Counted from the first letter of the stretch, positions 1 through 12,834 are shown. The stretch: 64,000 nt of DNA from Symsagittifera roscoffensis (GCF_963678635.1 NC_087069.1:34803090-34867089), one strand, 5' to 3'. Notes: generated by a model from the sequence alone, not told the origin. Numbers and translations are program-made.

Positions 1-3000
1 TGCACACTCGGGATCCTTGACTTTTCCTAAAAGCACCGTCTCACTCATCTGCGCTCTCAAGTATTCTTGTCTGCACCAGTTGAGTACCGTCCCATCTAGA
101 ATGCTGATCAGGCTCACGTGCACCACTGAGTGCCGATACGCCACCACGAGTGGATCCGGAAATGCATACGTCACTGCTGGCCCGTAGACACAAGTCACCA
201 CTTCCCCCAACCCTCTAATCATCCCCACTGGTTCAGATCTTATGGCCAAACACAAGTCAGTCAGAAGGGGTATGCCCCCATTCGGCTCTCTCACTTCTTC
301 TCTCGTCTTGGGGCTTCTTTCCTCGCCCGTCAAGTATCGATTCTGCATCAGCAGATACTCCACAAGCAATGTCTTCAGTCCAGCAGCACACTTGTACGAA
401 TAGATCTCCATACTCGAGTGAGCCTTCCTTACCGACAGGGGTTCACCATACTTCATCAACCGATGAAACACCGTCAATTCCCCATGCGTCAAGAGTATCA
501 GCCTCAGATACCCATCAATCTGGAGGGTTCCTACGCCTCTACTGAACTTTTACGCCGGCCCCATATTGAACTGGTACCTGAGGTATACCAGATATAAGGC
601 CAGCAGGAGGTTGAGGGGCATATTCAAGAGCTCATGCACGAACGCTTCCATGATGGTGTCTCCCGCGTAAAACACTTTGTTCAGATACTTCTTTTCCCAG
701 CATGGGCTCAAGAATCTCAAGATCTCGTGGTCCTCCTTTCTGGTCTTCAGCTCGCCCATCGCATGCTCCATCCAGAAACCTCCAATGGTGACTTCATTAG
801 CTGCTGTGACAAATCTTCCCACCGTCATTTCCTTACCTTCTGCCATCTCTAGCTGCTCCTCAAAAAAAATACATATGTATTTGATGAGGAATGGAGCGCT
901 GTCCTTCGTCTTGTTCGTCGCATTCTCGAGTCTCGGGGTCAGAAACGGCCATCTTCCTCTCTCTTGTGTCAAGCGATATCCTATCCACTCTAATTATTTC
1001 TCGGCCGCGGCCACATTCTTTCTTTCATTACTCCGTCTTCTCGCCCCGCTGGTGGAGCTCGTGATTGTCAGATCCATACTCCGGAACCACAGGCTGGCTG
1101 TATGATGGGTTATCGCAGGGTCATCGTCTCCTATCTCCGGGTTAAACTTCAGCTGTCGGACAAGATTCGACACCTCAAGGCAGAGAACCTCCCCCAGCAC
1201 AATCAAGATGTCTGCCAACTCATAAAATCCCCCCAGAGCTTGAGATACATCCGCCCATGCCGCTGCCAGTTCAGACTTTAGAAGTTTTAAGTTTACTGGC
1301 TAAAACTCGCGATTCGGAGCGGCCATAAGCATCCGCCACGCATTGCCCTCCGCTATCAGGATCAAAATTGCACACACGAACTGTAAGGCTGGTGGCATGC
1401 TCGCGTAGCCTGGCGATGACGGGAGCAGCACTCTCGTCTTTGGCCTGAATCGAGAAGCTACCAACTCCTGCACCTCGTTCATTGCTGCAAACAGCGTCTG
1501 AATTGCTTCCCAGATCTTCTTGGGGTTAGTTCCGCGCCTGTCAAATGCTCTAGAAGTCCTGCCGCATGCAGGTGGTCATTCATCCCCGCGAATAGCAACA
1601 GCTCTGGATCACACGGCGTCTCCGAGTTTATAGCCACTACCAGGGTCAACATTTGGTTCAATTCCGCTCCAGGCAGCAGATACACTAGGGTTTCTGGCCA
1701 AAATAACTTCGGTCGTCGAAGTCCGATCCTGCCACGATGATTGCTCTCGCTGCTCCAGGGTCTGATCGATCGTACACGGGCAAGATTTTGGCTAGCTGAG
1801 AAGTCCCACAGGATATACCATAACTTGGGTCTTCGGCGAGCTTTGGACCCATGTATCCGGTGTCCGGGATCCCCATGCTCTTTGGCTCAAGAAGCTTTTG
1901 GACTATCCTCAGCTGTGCAGCAATCGCCACTCTGATCCTGGCTATGCTCGTTCGATGCTTGGGAGGTACCACGATTAGACCAGGACTCTCCAGCTGCTTG
2001 AGAGGCCTGTAGTTGACTGGGCCCATTATCGATTTTTGCGGTATTCCCGTCAATTCTGCGGTTTCTAGTGTCTTGGCTCTCGAGAAGTGCACCTCGTGGG
2101 CCTTTAGCCAATCTACACAGTGATGTCTGCTCAAGTCCTCGTGCGACACATTCTGAAGCCCCAGAACCTCCGCAAACTCTTGTCTACGTACCAGATCTTC
2201 CAGGTCTAGATCCTTTACTCTCTATGGATATCGGACTTTGATCGCCTCTCCCGGTCTCCCTGTCTGCTTGTTGTCCACGACCACCACCGAGGACAGTTCC
2301 GAGCTCTGGAGTGTGGACGATTCCGCCTCGTCTCCTTCCATCGGTGTGGCACCTAGTTGCCTTTTCCTGCTGCTCCTTGAGCTTTCTCTCGAGTCGGTTC
2401 TTCCTCCAAAACGATCGGACAAGGGCTTAGCAGCGAAGAAGGGAGGTATTGGGGATGGACTCTAGAAGGTTTATGTGCCTTTGGAAGACACAGTTTAGCC
2501 GCTCCATGCCCCTGGGCCTGTCGAAGTGGATGCCATCCAAAGACGCATCATCCGGAAGGGAATGTTCCATCATGCTTGCCACGTCGAGTAGTCTCACGGG
2601 GAGTACGCTTCTCTGCTGGATTTGCCTGATGATTTCGTTGAGGTTGCGCTCCCTGTCGTTCATCTCCCTCGCATTATGGTCAGCCATCAAGTTGTAAGGG
2701 ACGGTGCAAATAGTGAGTATGGCTGGATCTAGATAAATCCTCAATTCCTCAAGAATACAACTCATCTTCTCCTGAGTATCTCCTTGTATCTTCTCGATCT
2801 CTGATCTTATCTGCTCACAAATCGCCGTATTCTCGCGCAACCTCTGAGCTTGCTCATGTTCCGCTTTTATCAGATTCAAATCAAGATTCGCTTGCTCCCG
2901 CTCAAGAATCACTTTGTCTCTTTCAAGATTCGCTTGATCCCTCTCGAGAATCGCATCATCCCTGTCAAGGTTGGCCTTGTCCCGCTCCCTCTGGGCCCTT

Positions 3001-3448
3001 TCCAGTTCCCTCATCAATTTGTTGAGGTCCGGGTATGCTTCCTCGTTCTGTTGAGACCGTATGATGGACAGTGTCTTGCTTGTGGACTGGACTGCTGTCC
3101 CTGCTGGTGGTCTGGTCGGGAGGGGAAACTCTCCCGCACCATATTCCGTTTTGTTGCTCAAGCCAGGGTCGGGAGGGGAAATCTATCCAAATTCCAAGAT
3201 AGTTATCTGGTCTGCTCTTAATTTGATATTCCATCTGAAGAGTAGCCCACCATCAACACGGATTCAGTTGCTGACTCCTTGCATTCGCCTTCCGCTTCCA
3301 GTTGCAGGATGGCATTCAACATTACCGCCAGTCTTTCGGCCACTTGTGTTTGATCGGAGTACCTCAAGCGCTTGTATAGCTCGTCGAGGGTAGATTTTTT
3401 GAGCGCCGCTGGCATAGACTTCCAGAAGCGATCGTTTGTTCTTCTCAA
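1..3448 (-). pseudogene. B1 ORF2 (giant SGNH/coiled-coil protein), 3'-truncated by the window edge
   Basis: On the minus strand the N-terminal helical domain (3,448-3,218; L-D-E-L-Y-K-R-L, V-M-L-N-A-I-L-Q-L) is followed by a coiled coil of repeated R-D-K/E-R-D-Q-A-N-L units (3,161-2,800). This passes directly into the C-terminal half of the SGNH domain (I-L-E-E-L, then D-G-I-H-F-D near 2,535). The first half of that domain, with the GDS and GTND blocks, is missing although B2 has it. The second SGNH-like domain follows in 2,149-1,300 (V-A-G-S-D-F; F-A-G-M-N-D-H-L), then the start of the conserved middle region (972-1). Several frameshifts separate these blocks. The coiled coil may reflect multimerisation, by inference only. 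Confidence 0.78.
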
Positions 3449-3914
3449 TCGATCTCACGTGTCAACAAACTCAAGAAACACCCTCCCAAAACCAACTCAA
3501 GAAATAACCTCCCAGTTAAACTCAAGAAATACCAGCCCAGTTAAACTCAAGAAATAACTTCCTTTCGTACTGCTCCCCTTTTGTCCGAGTAAGTGTAGCT
3601 TGATTGTCAATTCAATTTGCAAATCAATCTGAAATTAGAATTCATTTTCAGACCAAGATGTTTTTCGCCCATGCCTAGCCTAAACCTCCCCTCCTTACTA
3701 CCTTTAAAACAATACCCTAACAATTTCTTGATAAAATAATTCAATTAGACATTTAAAAGCATGCAGAATTATTTCATGTTTTGGCACCATTAATTCTTTA
3801 GAATTTAATTGTCATGCCAATTACATTAAAATCCATCTAAGTGACTCGTGCCACTTTTACCTAGCTCAAGATCCCTGTGCCTCCTAACTCAAGACTTCCA
3901 TGTCCACTCAAAGC
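3449..3914. other. B1 gap between ORF1 and ORF2
   Basis: No gene is seen in these 466 bases. They are AT-rich, with short direct repeats of the type aactcaagaaa at 3,465-3,550. The equivalent gaps in B2 (16,112-16,544) and the A copies (about 440-470 bp) have similar length, so this is the normal spacer between the Pol stop and the ORF2 start on the minus strand. A promoter or re-initiation signal for ORF2 could lie here, but none can be recognised by eye. Confidence 0.6.
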
Positions 3915-4836
3915 TCAGGCGATACTCAAGTAGAACTTCTTGTGTAGGTGTACCATTATCTCCGTTTCTGCAAAGACCACGTGCAGGATGGCGTACAATT
4001 CACTAGGGTTCAACTTACCCCTGTTCAGATCGTAGACCGGCATTGAGACCTCTCGTATCCCTTTTTCGACCATGAAGTCCCTCAACCTCGTTAGTACCAA
4101 TATCACCTGCTCGGGGTCTATCATGTTCCTTTCATTGGCCCTCGTCACCAAAAAGCACAGGTATTTACCAGGAACTTGTCAAACTGAAGGTGGAAGCGCA
4201 GCCATTCCTCCCAACCCCGGTCTCTGCCTAAATAGAAACTCTATGTTCTGATATTCTCGTTTGAAGTCTGTTTCCAGTCTCGTGTTGAAGCTCATGTCCT
4301 CTAATATGCAGATCGCCTTAGTCCTATCTGACAAAATGAAGTCGCTGTCTGTGATCAGAATGTTCTCTGAATACTCATTCGGTGTCTCGAGTTTTTTTTT
4401 GAAATTCCTTCCTATGGTAGGCTTAGCTTCCTCCTGATCCAGTTCCAACCCGTTAGTCTCTCTCACTTCCCTGAGTTTCTCTATCATCAAATTTTCGGTG
4501 TGGGTAAGGACAAAAAATTTTATCGACGTCCCCGGACAAAATTTTTCATCGAAGTCCCCATCGATGGTGCTGGGTTCAAGTTATCTGGTGGTGTTTCCAG
4601 TGGCCGGTCAGTGGCTGTCCAGCCAAATAGTGGATTTCCCGTTTTCACATGTTTCCTTGCTGAATCGTCTACTTGCTGGATATTCTGCGCTTCCTTCTCG
4701 TCAGTCTCAAGGTTCTGCATCCATTCCAGTATCCTCAGTTTTGTATTTTCCCTTCTTTCTATCTCGCTTTGTTCCAGGCCTACTTCTCGTTCTGATACGG
4801 AGTAGTCCTCTTGCAAGGAATGCTCACTGTCGTTGA
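3915..4836 (-). pseudogene. B1 Pol C-terminus with macro-like domain
   Basis: Minus-strand pieces 4,816-4,500, 4,490-4,179 and 4,151-3,915 follow one another in different frames. The first holds an acidic stretch (L-R-I-L-E-W-M-Q-N-L) matching A-inner near 41,770. The second starts after the H-T-x-N-L motif and holds T-D-S-D-F-I-L-S, F-K-R-E-Y and R-Q-R-P-G-L-G-G. The third holds L-T-R-L-R-D-F, V-S-M-P-V-Y-D and the terminal H-L-H-K-K-F-Y-L-S-I-A. These are the blocks of the macro-like domain of A-inner (40,933-41,560). A frameshift near 4,165 breaks the domain, so this copy is dead. Confidence 0.7.
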
Positions 4837-4839
4837 TGA

Positions 4840-5870
4840 TCTGGCACTCTTCATCGGCTCATACATCGCCCACGTTCACCAGCTCCTCGCCTATCTCCTC
4901 GCGTTGTATCTTGTCAATCAAGAAGTCGTCACCATACCTGTTGTACCTCATGCCTGTCCGTTTGCGATCGCCTTTTCTTGTGTCTGTGATCATCGGCAAG
5001 TCTGGTTCTGTCCACTTTGGTACCTCGTTCTGCTCCGGATCATTCCAATCTTCCTCTGCGAAAGATCATTTGTCCGAATCTACCTCTATTTTCTCGTTAT
5101 CAGTCTTCGGGAGATGGGACGTGAGGTTTCAGATTTTTGTAGTGCGCCGCGAGCCCTGTAATCAAGCGAAAAAACCGGCCCTGCTGGTGTACCTCCGTTA
5201 TCAGAAACGGTCCTCTCTATTTCTTTAGTAACTTTCAAGTCCCTTTTGGAGGTATGATCTTCTGGAACACCCAGACGTTTTGTCCCACAGCATACAATTT
5301 CGCTTGAAATAGTTTTTCATTGTAAAAACCCGCTGTCTCCTCTGTGCCTGCGCCGTGTTTATTCTACAGAGCTCGTTCAATTCTTGTTTTATTCTGACCC
5401 CTTACTTCATATAAGCCTGAGGCGACGTCAATTTCCCTTCGTATTCCGTATAGAAGAATGTCAGGGGCATCGCTCTCTCCCTGCCAGTTAACTTCAAATA
5501 AGGATTGATCCCTATTGTTTAATGTTGCGTGCTGTTATACGCCCCTACCACTTGCGGCAGATATTTATTCCAATCCGTCATGTTTCTCTAGCAGTATACC
5601 CTAGGCATGTTAACCAGTGTTCTGTTCTGCCTCTCCACTAATCCGTTCGTTGTTGAATGCGCTTGAGCAATGTGGGATCTCATCATCAGTTCTTTTGTCA
5701 GGTCCCCCACGAAGGCTTTCCCATCGTCCAATTGGAATGTCATCGGACAACCATATCGTGATATCCAGTGCCTTAACCAATGATCACTAGTCGCCTCCGC
5801 TGAGGTCGTCTGACATGGTACAGCTTCTGCCAGTTTCGTAAAGTGGTCTATGATTACCAGTATCTGATTG
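4840..5870 (-). pseudogene. B1 integrase, decayed C-terminal part
   Basis: Translated on the minus strand in shifting frames, the segment begins with a block like V-I-D-H-F-T-K near 5,830-5,866, followed by the second catalytic Asp region (F-Q-L-D-D-G-K near 5,720) and the start of the third (T-N-E-R near 5,635). It then runs through the region linking integrase to the macro-like domain. Stops and frameshifts occur about every 50-100 bases. The break at 5,870 is the insertion point of B2. The matching part of A-inner (41,998-43,080) is far better preserved. Assignment rests on order and block identity. Confidence 0.75.
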
Positions 5871-6768
5871 TGTAACAGTCGCCTACTTCGGTCACATATG
5901 AGGCTTAAGAAGAATAGGCCCTATAACCATTGGCTCAAGAGTCAGGGACACTATCTCTCGTGTTTTTCTACCTCAAAACGGTCGGAGCCAATTCGGTTCG
6001 CTTGCGACATGAGACTAAAAACCCGTTACAGCTTAAAGGCCACTACCAAAATACCCCCCCCCCCACTCTAGAAAATAAGAACGTCCCCATACTTAGGTCT
6101 CAAAATACCCAAAATACTCGAGCGCCGTTAAAAACAGGGTCGGAACAATCCGCACATTTAATTTTTATTAGACAGCGGAACTTTGATCCATTTCAGATGG
6201 ATCAACCTAAAACGCTCCTTACCTCAACATAACAATCATAAAACACACTCAAGAAAACTAAATTGGGTACTCACATACCAGCACACTCAAGAATTGGAGT
6301 AACTAAATCGGTAAGCAACTTGAGAATTAAGTATGATAACTTGAGAGGTTTGTTGCTAATTAATTTCAACAAGTGAAATAAGTTTTGACTCAAGAATTGA
6401 AGTTTTTGTCTGAACCATTGGGACACCCCAGCTGTCCATCTTTCCACTAAGGGTTCACCCTGGCTCACCTCGAATAAATACGTTCTTCTTTCGCAATCGT
6501 TTCTTCTCCTTTTTCAGGATAAGACGGCTCTACTCGCGTTTATTTTGTATCTGGAAATTGCGAATAGCAATTTCCCGCTGCTTTTTCAAGTACTTTCCTG
6601 CGATTGTAAATCGGTCGTTCTGATCTTCTATTTCTGAGATTTTCAGTTTTCGCGAGAAAGTTGAGCATGACAGGCTCAATTCGAATTTTTGAAAATTTAA
6701 TTTTCCTCCCAAAATTACGTAGTTCATATTCCTCAAGATCAAACTTCCAAATATGACCGACTGGCACA
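5871..6768 (-). repeat. B2 3' LTR (898 bp)
   Basis: Read on the minus strand it begins TGTGCCAGTC and ends GACTGTTACA, the TG...CA ends expected of an LTR. A second copy lies at 22,932-23,719 in the same orientation. A polypurine tract lies directly upstream on the minus strand (6,769-6,780), which fixes the direction and makes this the 3' LTR. It holds a poly-C run (plus strand about 6,053-6,065) whose length differs from the other copy. The left flank is B1 integrase; the duplicated target site cannot be tested, since the other flank is outside the window. Confidence 0.9.
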
Positions 6769-6785
6769 TACTCCCCGGACTCAAG
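6769..6785 (-). promoter_or_regulatory. B2 polypurine tract
   Basis: On the minus strand the bases just before the LTR start read GTCCGGGGAGTA. A purine-rich run abutting the 3' LTR is the usual primer for plus-strand DNA synthesis in LTR elements. The same sequence stands at the same place in A-inner (30,880-30,895). Confidence 0.8.
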
Positions 6786-7175
6786 ATCGATGTCCTAATC
6801 GCGTGTTGCCGCCTGCCAGTGAGTCCCCAGAATACCGAGTGTTGCTCAAGATACAGTGCCAGTGGTCATTTACAGAAGTTTTCAGCAGACTTAAGCTTAT
6901 CTACACCCCAAAATTCACCACAATATAAAATTGTCACACTATCGCTGAACAGCAATCAAAATTTTTATATACCTGCACCTTAAATATCCGCTTTTGAAGC
7001 TTTTGATTGAAATTTGTTTTGTCCTATCCGATCAGGAAATTATCATGCAACATTTTGATTTATATAATAACTATAGCAATTTAATAACAAAATTTTGTTT
7101 CGTTAAAATTTCTTTTTCGTGACCTCGGATTTCATCCGAGTTCACACTCGAGCCCCTTCCTTTCCCTCTCAAGAC
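6786..7175 (-). other. B2 3' untranslated region
   Basis: This AT-rich stretch lies between the ORF2 stop at 7,176 and the polypurine tract. No gene or clear structure is seen. Its place matches the A-inner stretch 30,896-31,625. Confidence 0.6.
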
Positions 7176-9323
7176 TCAAAAAACCCACATTGAGCTCCCT
7201 GCTCTTTTCGTATTCCTAGCCTTCGAAGTTCTAGGACCTGATGAATTTGACACCATGATCTGCCTTAGTAGCGCTTCCTCATCATCAGAGCTGATCACAT
7301 TTTCTTCCCATGCTCTCAATTGTTCGAAGGATCGCATCCACTCCTTCTGCTCCTGCAACCTCGTTGCCTGATTCGGTAAACCTTTTGTTTTCAATTCCTT
7401 GTTCAAGCAAAAGGAATTGTGCAGGCTCAAGCTCACGTTCTTGGCCAAGTCCTCTTCCAGTATCGATTCTCTTGCTTTGGTATTGTCTCTAGACACCCTA
7501 CCAACCCTTTTCCAACCTGTTGTGATCGCATTTCGGTGGGTCAGCAGAGGTCTCTTGAAGGCTTCCGGACCTATCTCCGCCAGGAACTGTCGATATTTCT
7601 TTTGGTATTTCTTCATGTGGTCCTTCGTCGCTATGTACAGCCAAGACGTCAACGTCGCTCGAAACCACGGAAAGAACCTTATGCGGCTCCATACATGCCT
7701 GACTTCCATTGGTATGGCGAATACCTTGCACACAGTCTCGAACAACTCAAGTCTCCTGCTGTAATCTATAGCGTGTATCGATTCCGCCGTAGGTGTCTTC
7801 GACTCCCTATACTTCGTTACATTTTCTTCGATCCATCGCAACGCCAACATCGTACTTACTACCAAGATGGTCACCTTCTGCTGATGATCGGGTAACCATA
7901 TTGACGGAATTTCTTCTACATTCCACACTAAACAAAGGTTTGAATGCTCCGGGTACCACTCTGTCTGTGCCAAGCAATGACATGGGCATTCCCCATGTGT
8001 AATTTCTATGCTTCGGAGACTGCGTTCACCCGAGGTTTCCAGCAGAGGCTCCAATTCCATCATTTTCTCGTGCATCACATCATCCTCCTCCGGTGCTGGG
8101 ACACTACCCATCGGCTTCCCGATGGCATTCTGTCTCTCAAAGTCACTCCTGTTTTCGTCTCCTAAGCTCAAGAGTTCTTCTCCCCAGATTTCACTCAAGT
8201 CATCTCTTTGTGCCCTTGGCACCGTTCCCAGGTTCTTCCTCAACAGTCTGTGTGAAGGATGCGACATTCGAGCCAACCGTACGCACTTGGGTACCGAGAA
8301 AGCCTTATCCACTATTATCCTTTGGCTGGATACCTCCACCAATGCCATGTGCAGGGGATAATGGCTCCCACATACAATGGCCATTACTGATCCCACCAAG
8401 GGCTTTGCATTTCCAGGCAGGCCATAAGCTTCGCTCACTGGAAACCCCATCTCCGCCTCTAGACCAATTTTCCATCCTCTGATATGTTTCTGGGTGGTTT
8501 GCAACGCCCCTGGCCACGACTCCACGCTCAACGCCGTCACCAAATGGTGTTCAGACTCCAGCATCTCCAGTGATTGCAGACTGCACATTCTAGAGGAGAA
8601 CCCCAGCGCCGTTGCTATTTTCACTGTAGTGTTCGTATAGCACTCAGCCATTATCTGCACCTCGCTCTTCTCTCTTTCTGTTATGTCACCAAACCAAGTG
8701 ACTAGGTCTTCTCCCTGAAAAGATTGTATTCTGACACATGATCGTCCATCACAGGTGCGCCCTCCGCCTCCGCAGGTCAAGTCAAGACAGCTACCAGGTT
8801 CCAACTTCTTTACTGATCCCAGCTTACTCGTTGCTCCGCCCGACTCTTTACTCTGTGGTAGGATCAATTTGTGTATCACGTCCAACGTTCCCAGATCCTC
8901 ATCTTTTGTTGGTGTTAGCCTCACTCGTTCTGTGACTTCCTCAATCAAGCTCGCATGGGGATGGGGACACCAGGAAGGTCTCAGCAATTTCCAAACCGTT
9001 CCCAAGTTCGTAGTCATCATGCCATTTCCATTTCCCATCCTCAATTCTACTCTTTTGCTCGAGCGCGGCACGCTTATCACCCTTGGCGTCGCCTCAAGTA
9101 ACAGGCCCAGGCTCAGTTTCTCCCTTTCCATTGAATCGATTACGATTATCTTATCCGTCCAAAATTTCAAGAGCTCCGCCACCTCATGATTCCTGTAAGC
9201 GCTCGCGGCTTCTGAATTCAAGAAAGGATTGTACGCTATTCCCATCACTTCAGACACGTATTGATACTCTCCCTTTTTATTGGGTCTCGCGTAACCCTCA
9301 GCCAAGGCTATGTTGCGATGCAC
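7176..9323 (-). pseudogene. B2 ORF2, C-terminal third (715 codons open)
   Basis: This is the longest open piece of B2. It aligns with the C-terminal part of the A-inner giant protein: both have M-G/A-Y-N-P-F near the start, P-S-W-C-P-H-P-x-A, a cysteine cluster (C-x-L-T-C ... C-D-G-R-S-C here), S-V-P-K-C-V-R-L-A-R-M-S, and the block H-G-E-x-P-C-x-C-L-A-Q-T-x-W-Y-P. It extends about 110 residues past the A-inner main stop at 31,962 (T-H-R-N-A-I-T-T onward), showing the full length of the family. I do not recognise the domain. The piece starts mid-protein; upstream codons are in other frames. Confidence 0.75.
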
Positions 9324-9386
9324 ATCATGCCCCTCTTCAAAATTCTTGTTGTGGAATCTTCGTATCTCATCAAGTTTTCTATGATT

Positions 9387-10913
9387 CTATAGGGATTGCC
9401 TCGAGTCATCCTCCTTCTCGATCCCCGTACTCTGGTATACGTTCAGTATGACGCTAGAGACTCTTCTCTCCATGGTTTTGCTCCCCATGGCCTTCCGATG
9501 ACACGCTTGGACGGTGCTATTGGTTATTACGGACATTATCCACTTCAAGAAACAAGTGGCATCTTTTCTTCTCGCCAAACTCAGACCGGAGTTGTCTCTC
9601 GTGACGTGTTGTACCAGCATCTGATAGACTTCAGGTTTTTATTGCCCAATTTCATTTTGTCACATGAAGTCAAGACCTCCAATTCTATTCCCACTAGGCT
9701 CCGAGCGAACATCAGTTGTCCCTAGGTTCTGACGAAGGGATTCGCCATCAAAGGCAATGCTGATGAAGGTGTTGTCATCGCCTCCTCAAAATAATCCCGC
9801 TACAGGCTCTGCCAAGTTCGCTTTAGCTGACTTCGCAATTCCAACTTGTTGACTTCAGCTTTCTGTTGAGTAGCCCAATTGCGACGCTTGCGGGACACTC
9901 CTTGATCAAGCTTCTTCAGACAGTCCTCCTATTCCTTCATCGTCTCTAGGGCCACCCACCAAGGTCGAGCCGTATTCCTCGTCGCATTCTTCTCAAGAGG
10001 GTCGTTGGACACTTGTCTGCCAATAGCTTGATGTTCGCTCGAGATTTATTCTCTGCCCACATCCACTTCCCAGGTTTGTCCACTCGTCGAACCCCTTTTT
10101 CGAGCCTGGCTTCTGAGGTTTCAAGTCCTCCTCCGTTACCAGACTTGTCGAGACCTCTATCTCTTTCACTATTTCGGCTAGCCGCCTTGGTTCGGAGCAA
10201 CTCTTGTAGGCTGCCGTCTTCCACCGCGCTAAGATCATGGGGGCAGTCTCCCTCAAGTTCTTCTCCGAGACAGCATCCACCGACGGGCTGCTCAACTCCT
10301 CCATCTCCCGCTTCCTCTTTCGAGACTTCATACCTTTGCTTGGGGGTGTCGTCACTATCATCACGGTTTCGATCTCTCCGTCCAGGTCCGACCCTTCCAA
10401 CTCTTGCCTCTCCCCTGCTCGAGCCTTAAGGATATTAGTACTCTTAATCATATTACTAGTCTTAATCTTATCCTCCCCTTAAACTTTAATTATTTTATCA
10501 TCAGTCTTTTTCTTCAGAGTAGAGCCGTCTTTACATTCATCATCTTTGGTCTTCTGTCGCGTCTCCCTCAACTTGACCATCTTGTTCAGCAACTCCTTTC
10601 TTGCTTTTCCATCCAGTCCGGTGGCCATCAACACCGGTTCCCCAAACTTGACCACCGTGTTCCACAGTTCTTCCTCGAAGTTATCTAGCGTGGTCTCACT
10701 CTTCGTCTCATGATTAAATTCACTCAAGAATTTCCGCCAGGCCTTCTCATCCAGAGTCCCCAGAAACATACTCTTGTTCCCCTCAAACGTATTCTTTTGC
10801 CTCTCTTCAGCACTCAAGAGTATCATCCCAATGTTGGAAGTCTCACTTGTCAATGGTAGTTCCAGGTTCTTACGAGGGATGAGGTCAGAGGTGGCGTGGC
10901 AGTGCCCGCCCAA
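9387..10913 (-). pseudogene. B2 ORF2, degraded middle section
   Basis: Three or more overlapping minus-strand pieces (10,913-10,479; 10,451-9,946; 9,620-9,387) cover the region between the conserved middle and C-terminal thirds. The first has the block W-R-K-F-L-S-E-F matching the A-inner segment near 35,070 (E-W-E-R-Y-Q-M-E-L), followed by L-W-N-T-V-V-K-F-G. Charged, low-complexity sequence follows. Frameshifts prevent one reading. The section is the least conserved between the families, and no domain is recognisable. Confidence 0.6.
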
Positions 10914-10923
10914 TAGTCTCTGC

Positions 10924-12834
10924 TCAGGTACTGCAGTAGCTCCTGGGCGGTGAAATCCACCTCAGCTGGTTTCGGCTCAGGTGTATTCCCCACTTCCATT
11001 TCCTCTCCTGTTTTTCGTCCATGCTTTCTTCTCCCGACTCGGCTTGCCTCCTCTCAAGTATCTTCCTGAATCGGTCTTCTACGGGGCCACTTCTCTTGTC
11101 CCCAGGAGTGCCCACTGACAGGAGTGAGGGTGTCGCGGGGTCTTGCTTGTTATATTCCGTCAGAGCCACATATAATGAGCCTGCCGCATCCAGCTCTCTC
11201 CCTTCTTGCCTCATTTCCACCTGTTCCAATCCGTAAGGAGCCCGATACTTCCTTGTGGAAAAATTCATATCGTCCTTCAGCGCGATGTGCCCCTCTTCTA
11301 CAATCATCCTGCCATCATCCCATATCGGTGATTCGTTCTCCAAGCTCGCCTGATCGAGCGTTCTCAAGATCTCCCGCACCTCGAATTTTGGAGGCATTGA
11401 GCCTCTCATTTTCTTTGCTTGAGTCGTCCATGAGTTTATCTTGATATCGCAGGTGTGGAAATAGACTGCCGCCGTATACCCAATGAACAAGGGGTCCCAG
11501 CTATTGGTGAACTCCACTTGCTGTCTCTCTACCGTAGCTCTTGCGAACAGGGATGGGACTACCAGGGAGCTATTCATCCCCAGGGTCATTCTCCTGACTG
11601 TTGGAAGCTCAGGAATGGTTGCGGGTAAGATTTCCTTCTCTAGTGTCGCCTCCAGCTCCTTTTTTACTAACTCGAAGCTCTTTTTCCACGCGGGGATTCT
11701 CAGGATCTCTTCTCCGTTCGCCGTCAGGGGGTTCAGGTTCCAAAACTTGGGATATGTCTCAATGGGGCCTTCACGTTTTCCCCCCATCCTGCACTGCAGT
11801 TGCCCCCAGACGTTAAACACCACCAACTCGGGACCTTTCACCTTCCCGAAGAGCACTGTATTACTCATCCGTGCCCTTAGCACCTCTTGTTGACACCAGT
11901 TCAGCGCCGTCCCATCCAACACGCTTATTAAGCTCACGTGCACTACTGAATGGCGGTATGCAGCCACTAGAGGGTCCGGGAAGGCGTACGTCACCGCTGG
12001 TCCGTAAATGCAAGTCACGACTTCCTCTAGTCCCCTGATCACTCCCACTGGGTCAGACCTCATCGCCAGGCATAGATCGGTCAGTAGAGGGATACCACCA
12101 TTCGCCTCCCTCCATTCCTCTCTCGTCTTCGGGTTCTTCTCCTCACCGGCCATGTGTCGATTTTGCATCAGAAGATACTCCACCAGCAACATCTTCAATC
12201 CCGCCGCGCACTTGTATGAGTAAATGTCTATACTCGAGTGGGTTTTTCCCATTGACAGGGGTTCCCCATATTTCATCAATCGATGAAATGACACCAATTC
12301 GCCATGAGTCAAGAGCACCAGTGCCAGATACCCATCAATCCGAAGTGTCTCTACACCCCGACTGAACATGTACGCTGGACCCATGTTAAACAGGTACCTC
12401 GGGTAAACTAAGTATAGGGCTAGCAAGAGGCTTATGGGCATGTTCATCAGTTCTTGTACAAAGGCCCCGAAAATGGTCTCTTTCGCACAAAACACTCCAG
12501 CCATGTATTTCTTCTCCCAACAAGGACTCAAGAATTCCAGGATCTCGTGATCTCTCCTCGTCCTCAGCTCACTTTTTGCATGTTCCCTCCAGAATCCTCC
12601 AATGGTGACCTCGTTCGCCGCCGTGACGAACCTAGCCACCTCCATCTCCCTGCTTTCGGCTACCTCCAGTTGTTCCTCAAGAAATTTCCAGATCTGCTTC
12701 ACGAGAGGTGGGGCACTCTCCCTTGTCCTGTCAATAGCATTCTCTAGTCTTGGTGTTAGAAACGGCCACCTGCCTCTCTCTTGTGTTAGTCGATACACCA
12801 TTTGACTCCAGTTGCTTTTCAGTCGCTGCCACAT
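10924..12834 (-). pseudogene. B2 ORF2, conserved middle region (636 codons open)
   Basis: This piece aligns with A-inner near 35,600-37,150. Shared blocks are L-L-A-L-Y-L/V, a G-P-A stretch, L-R-I/L-D-G-Y/L-L, G-I/M-P-L-L-T-D-L, and Y-G-P-x-x-x-x-A-F-P-D followed by A-Y-R-x-S-V and L-N-W. Conservation over hundreds of residues between two diverged families implies selection for a protein function. The content looks helical with some hydrophobic runs but has no clear membrane segment. I do not recognise the fold. A frame change near 12,830 joins it to the piece upstream. Confidence 0.72.

Larger units (their letters stand above)
1..5870 (-). mobile_element. B1: 3' half of an old family B Ty3/gypsy-like element
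   Basis: Read on the minus strand, this stretch carries the integrase tail, the macro-like domain and the N-terminal half of ORF2, in the same order as in B2 (11,819-18,000) and in A-inner. It runs off the left edge in mid-ORF2 and stops abruptly at 5,870, inside integrase, where the B2 LTR begins. The missing 5' half (gag, protease, RT) should lie beyond the right end of the window, after the rest of B2. Every coding segment is broken by stops and indels, so it is the most decayed copy here. No LTR of B1 itself is visible. Confidence 0.88.
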
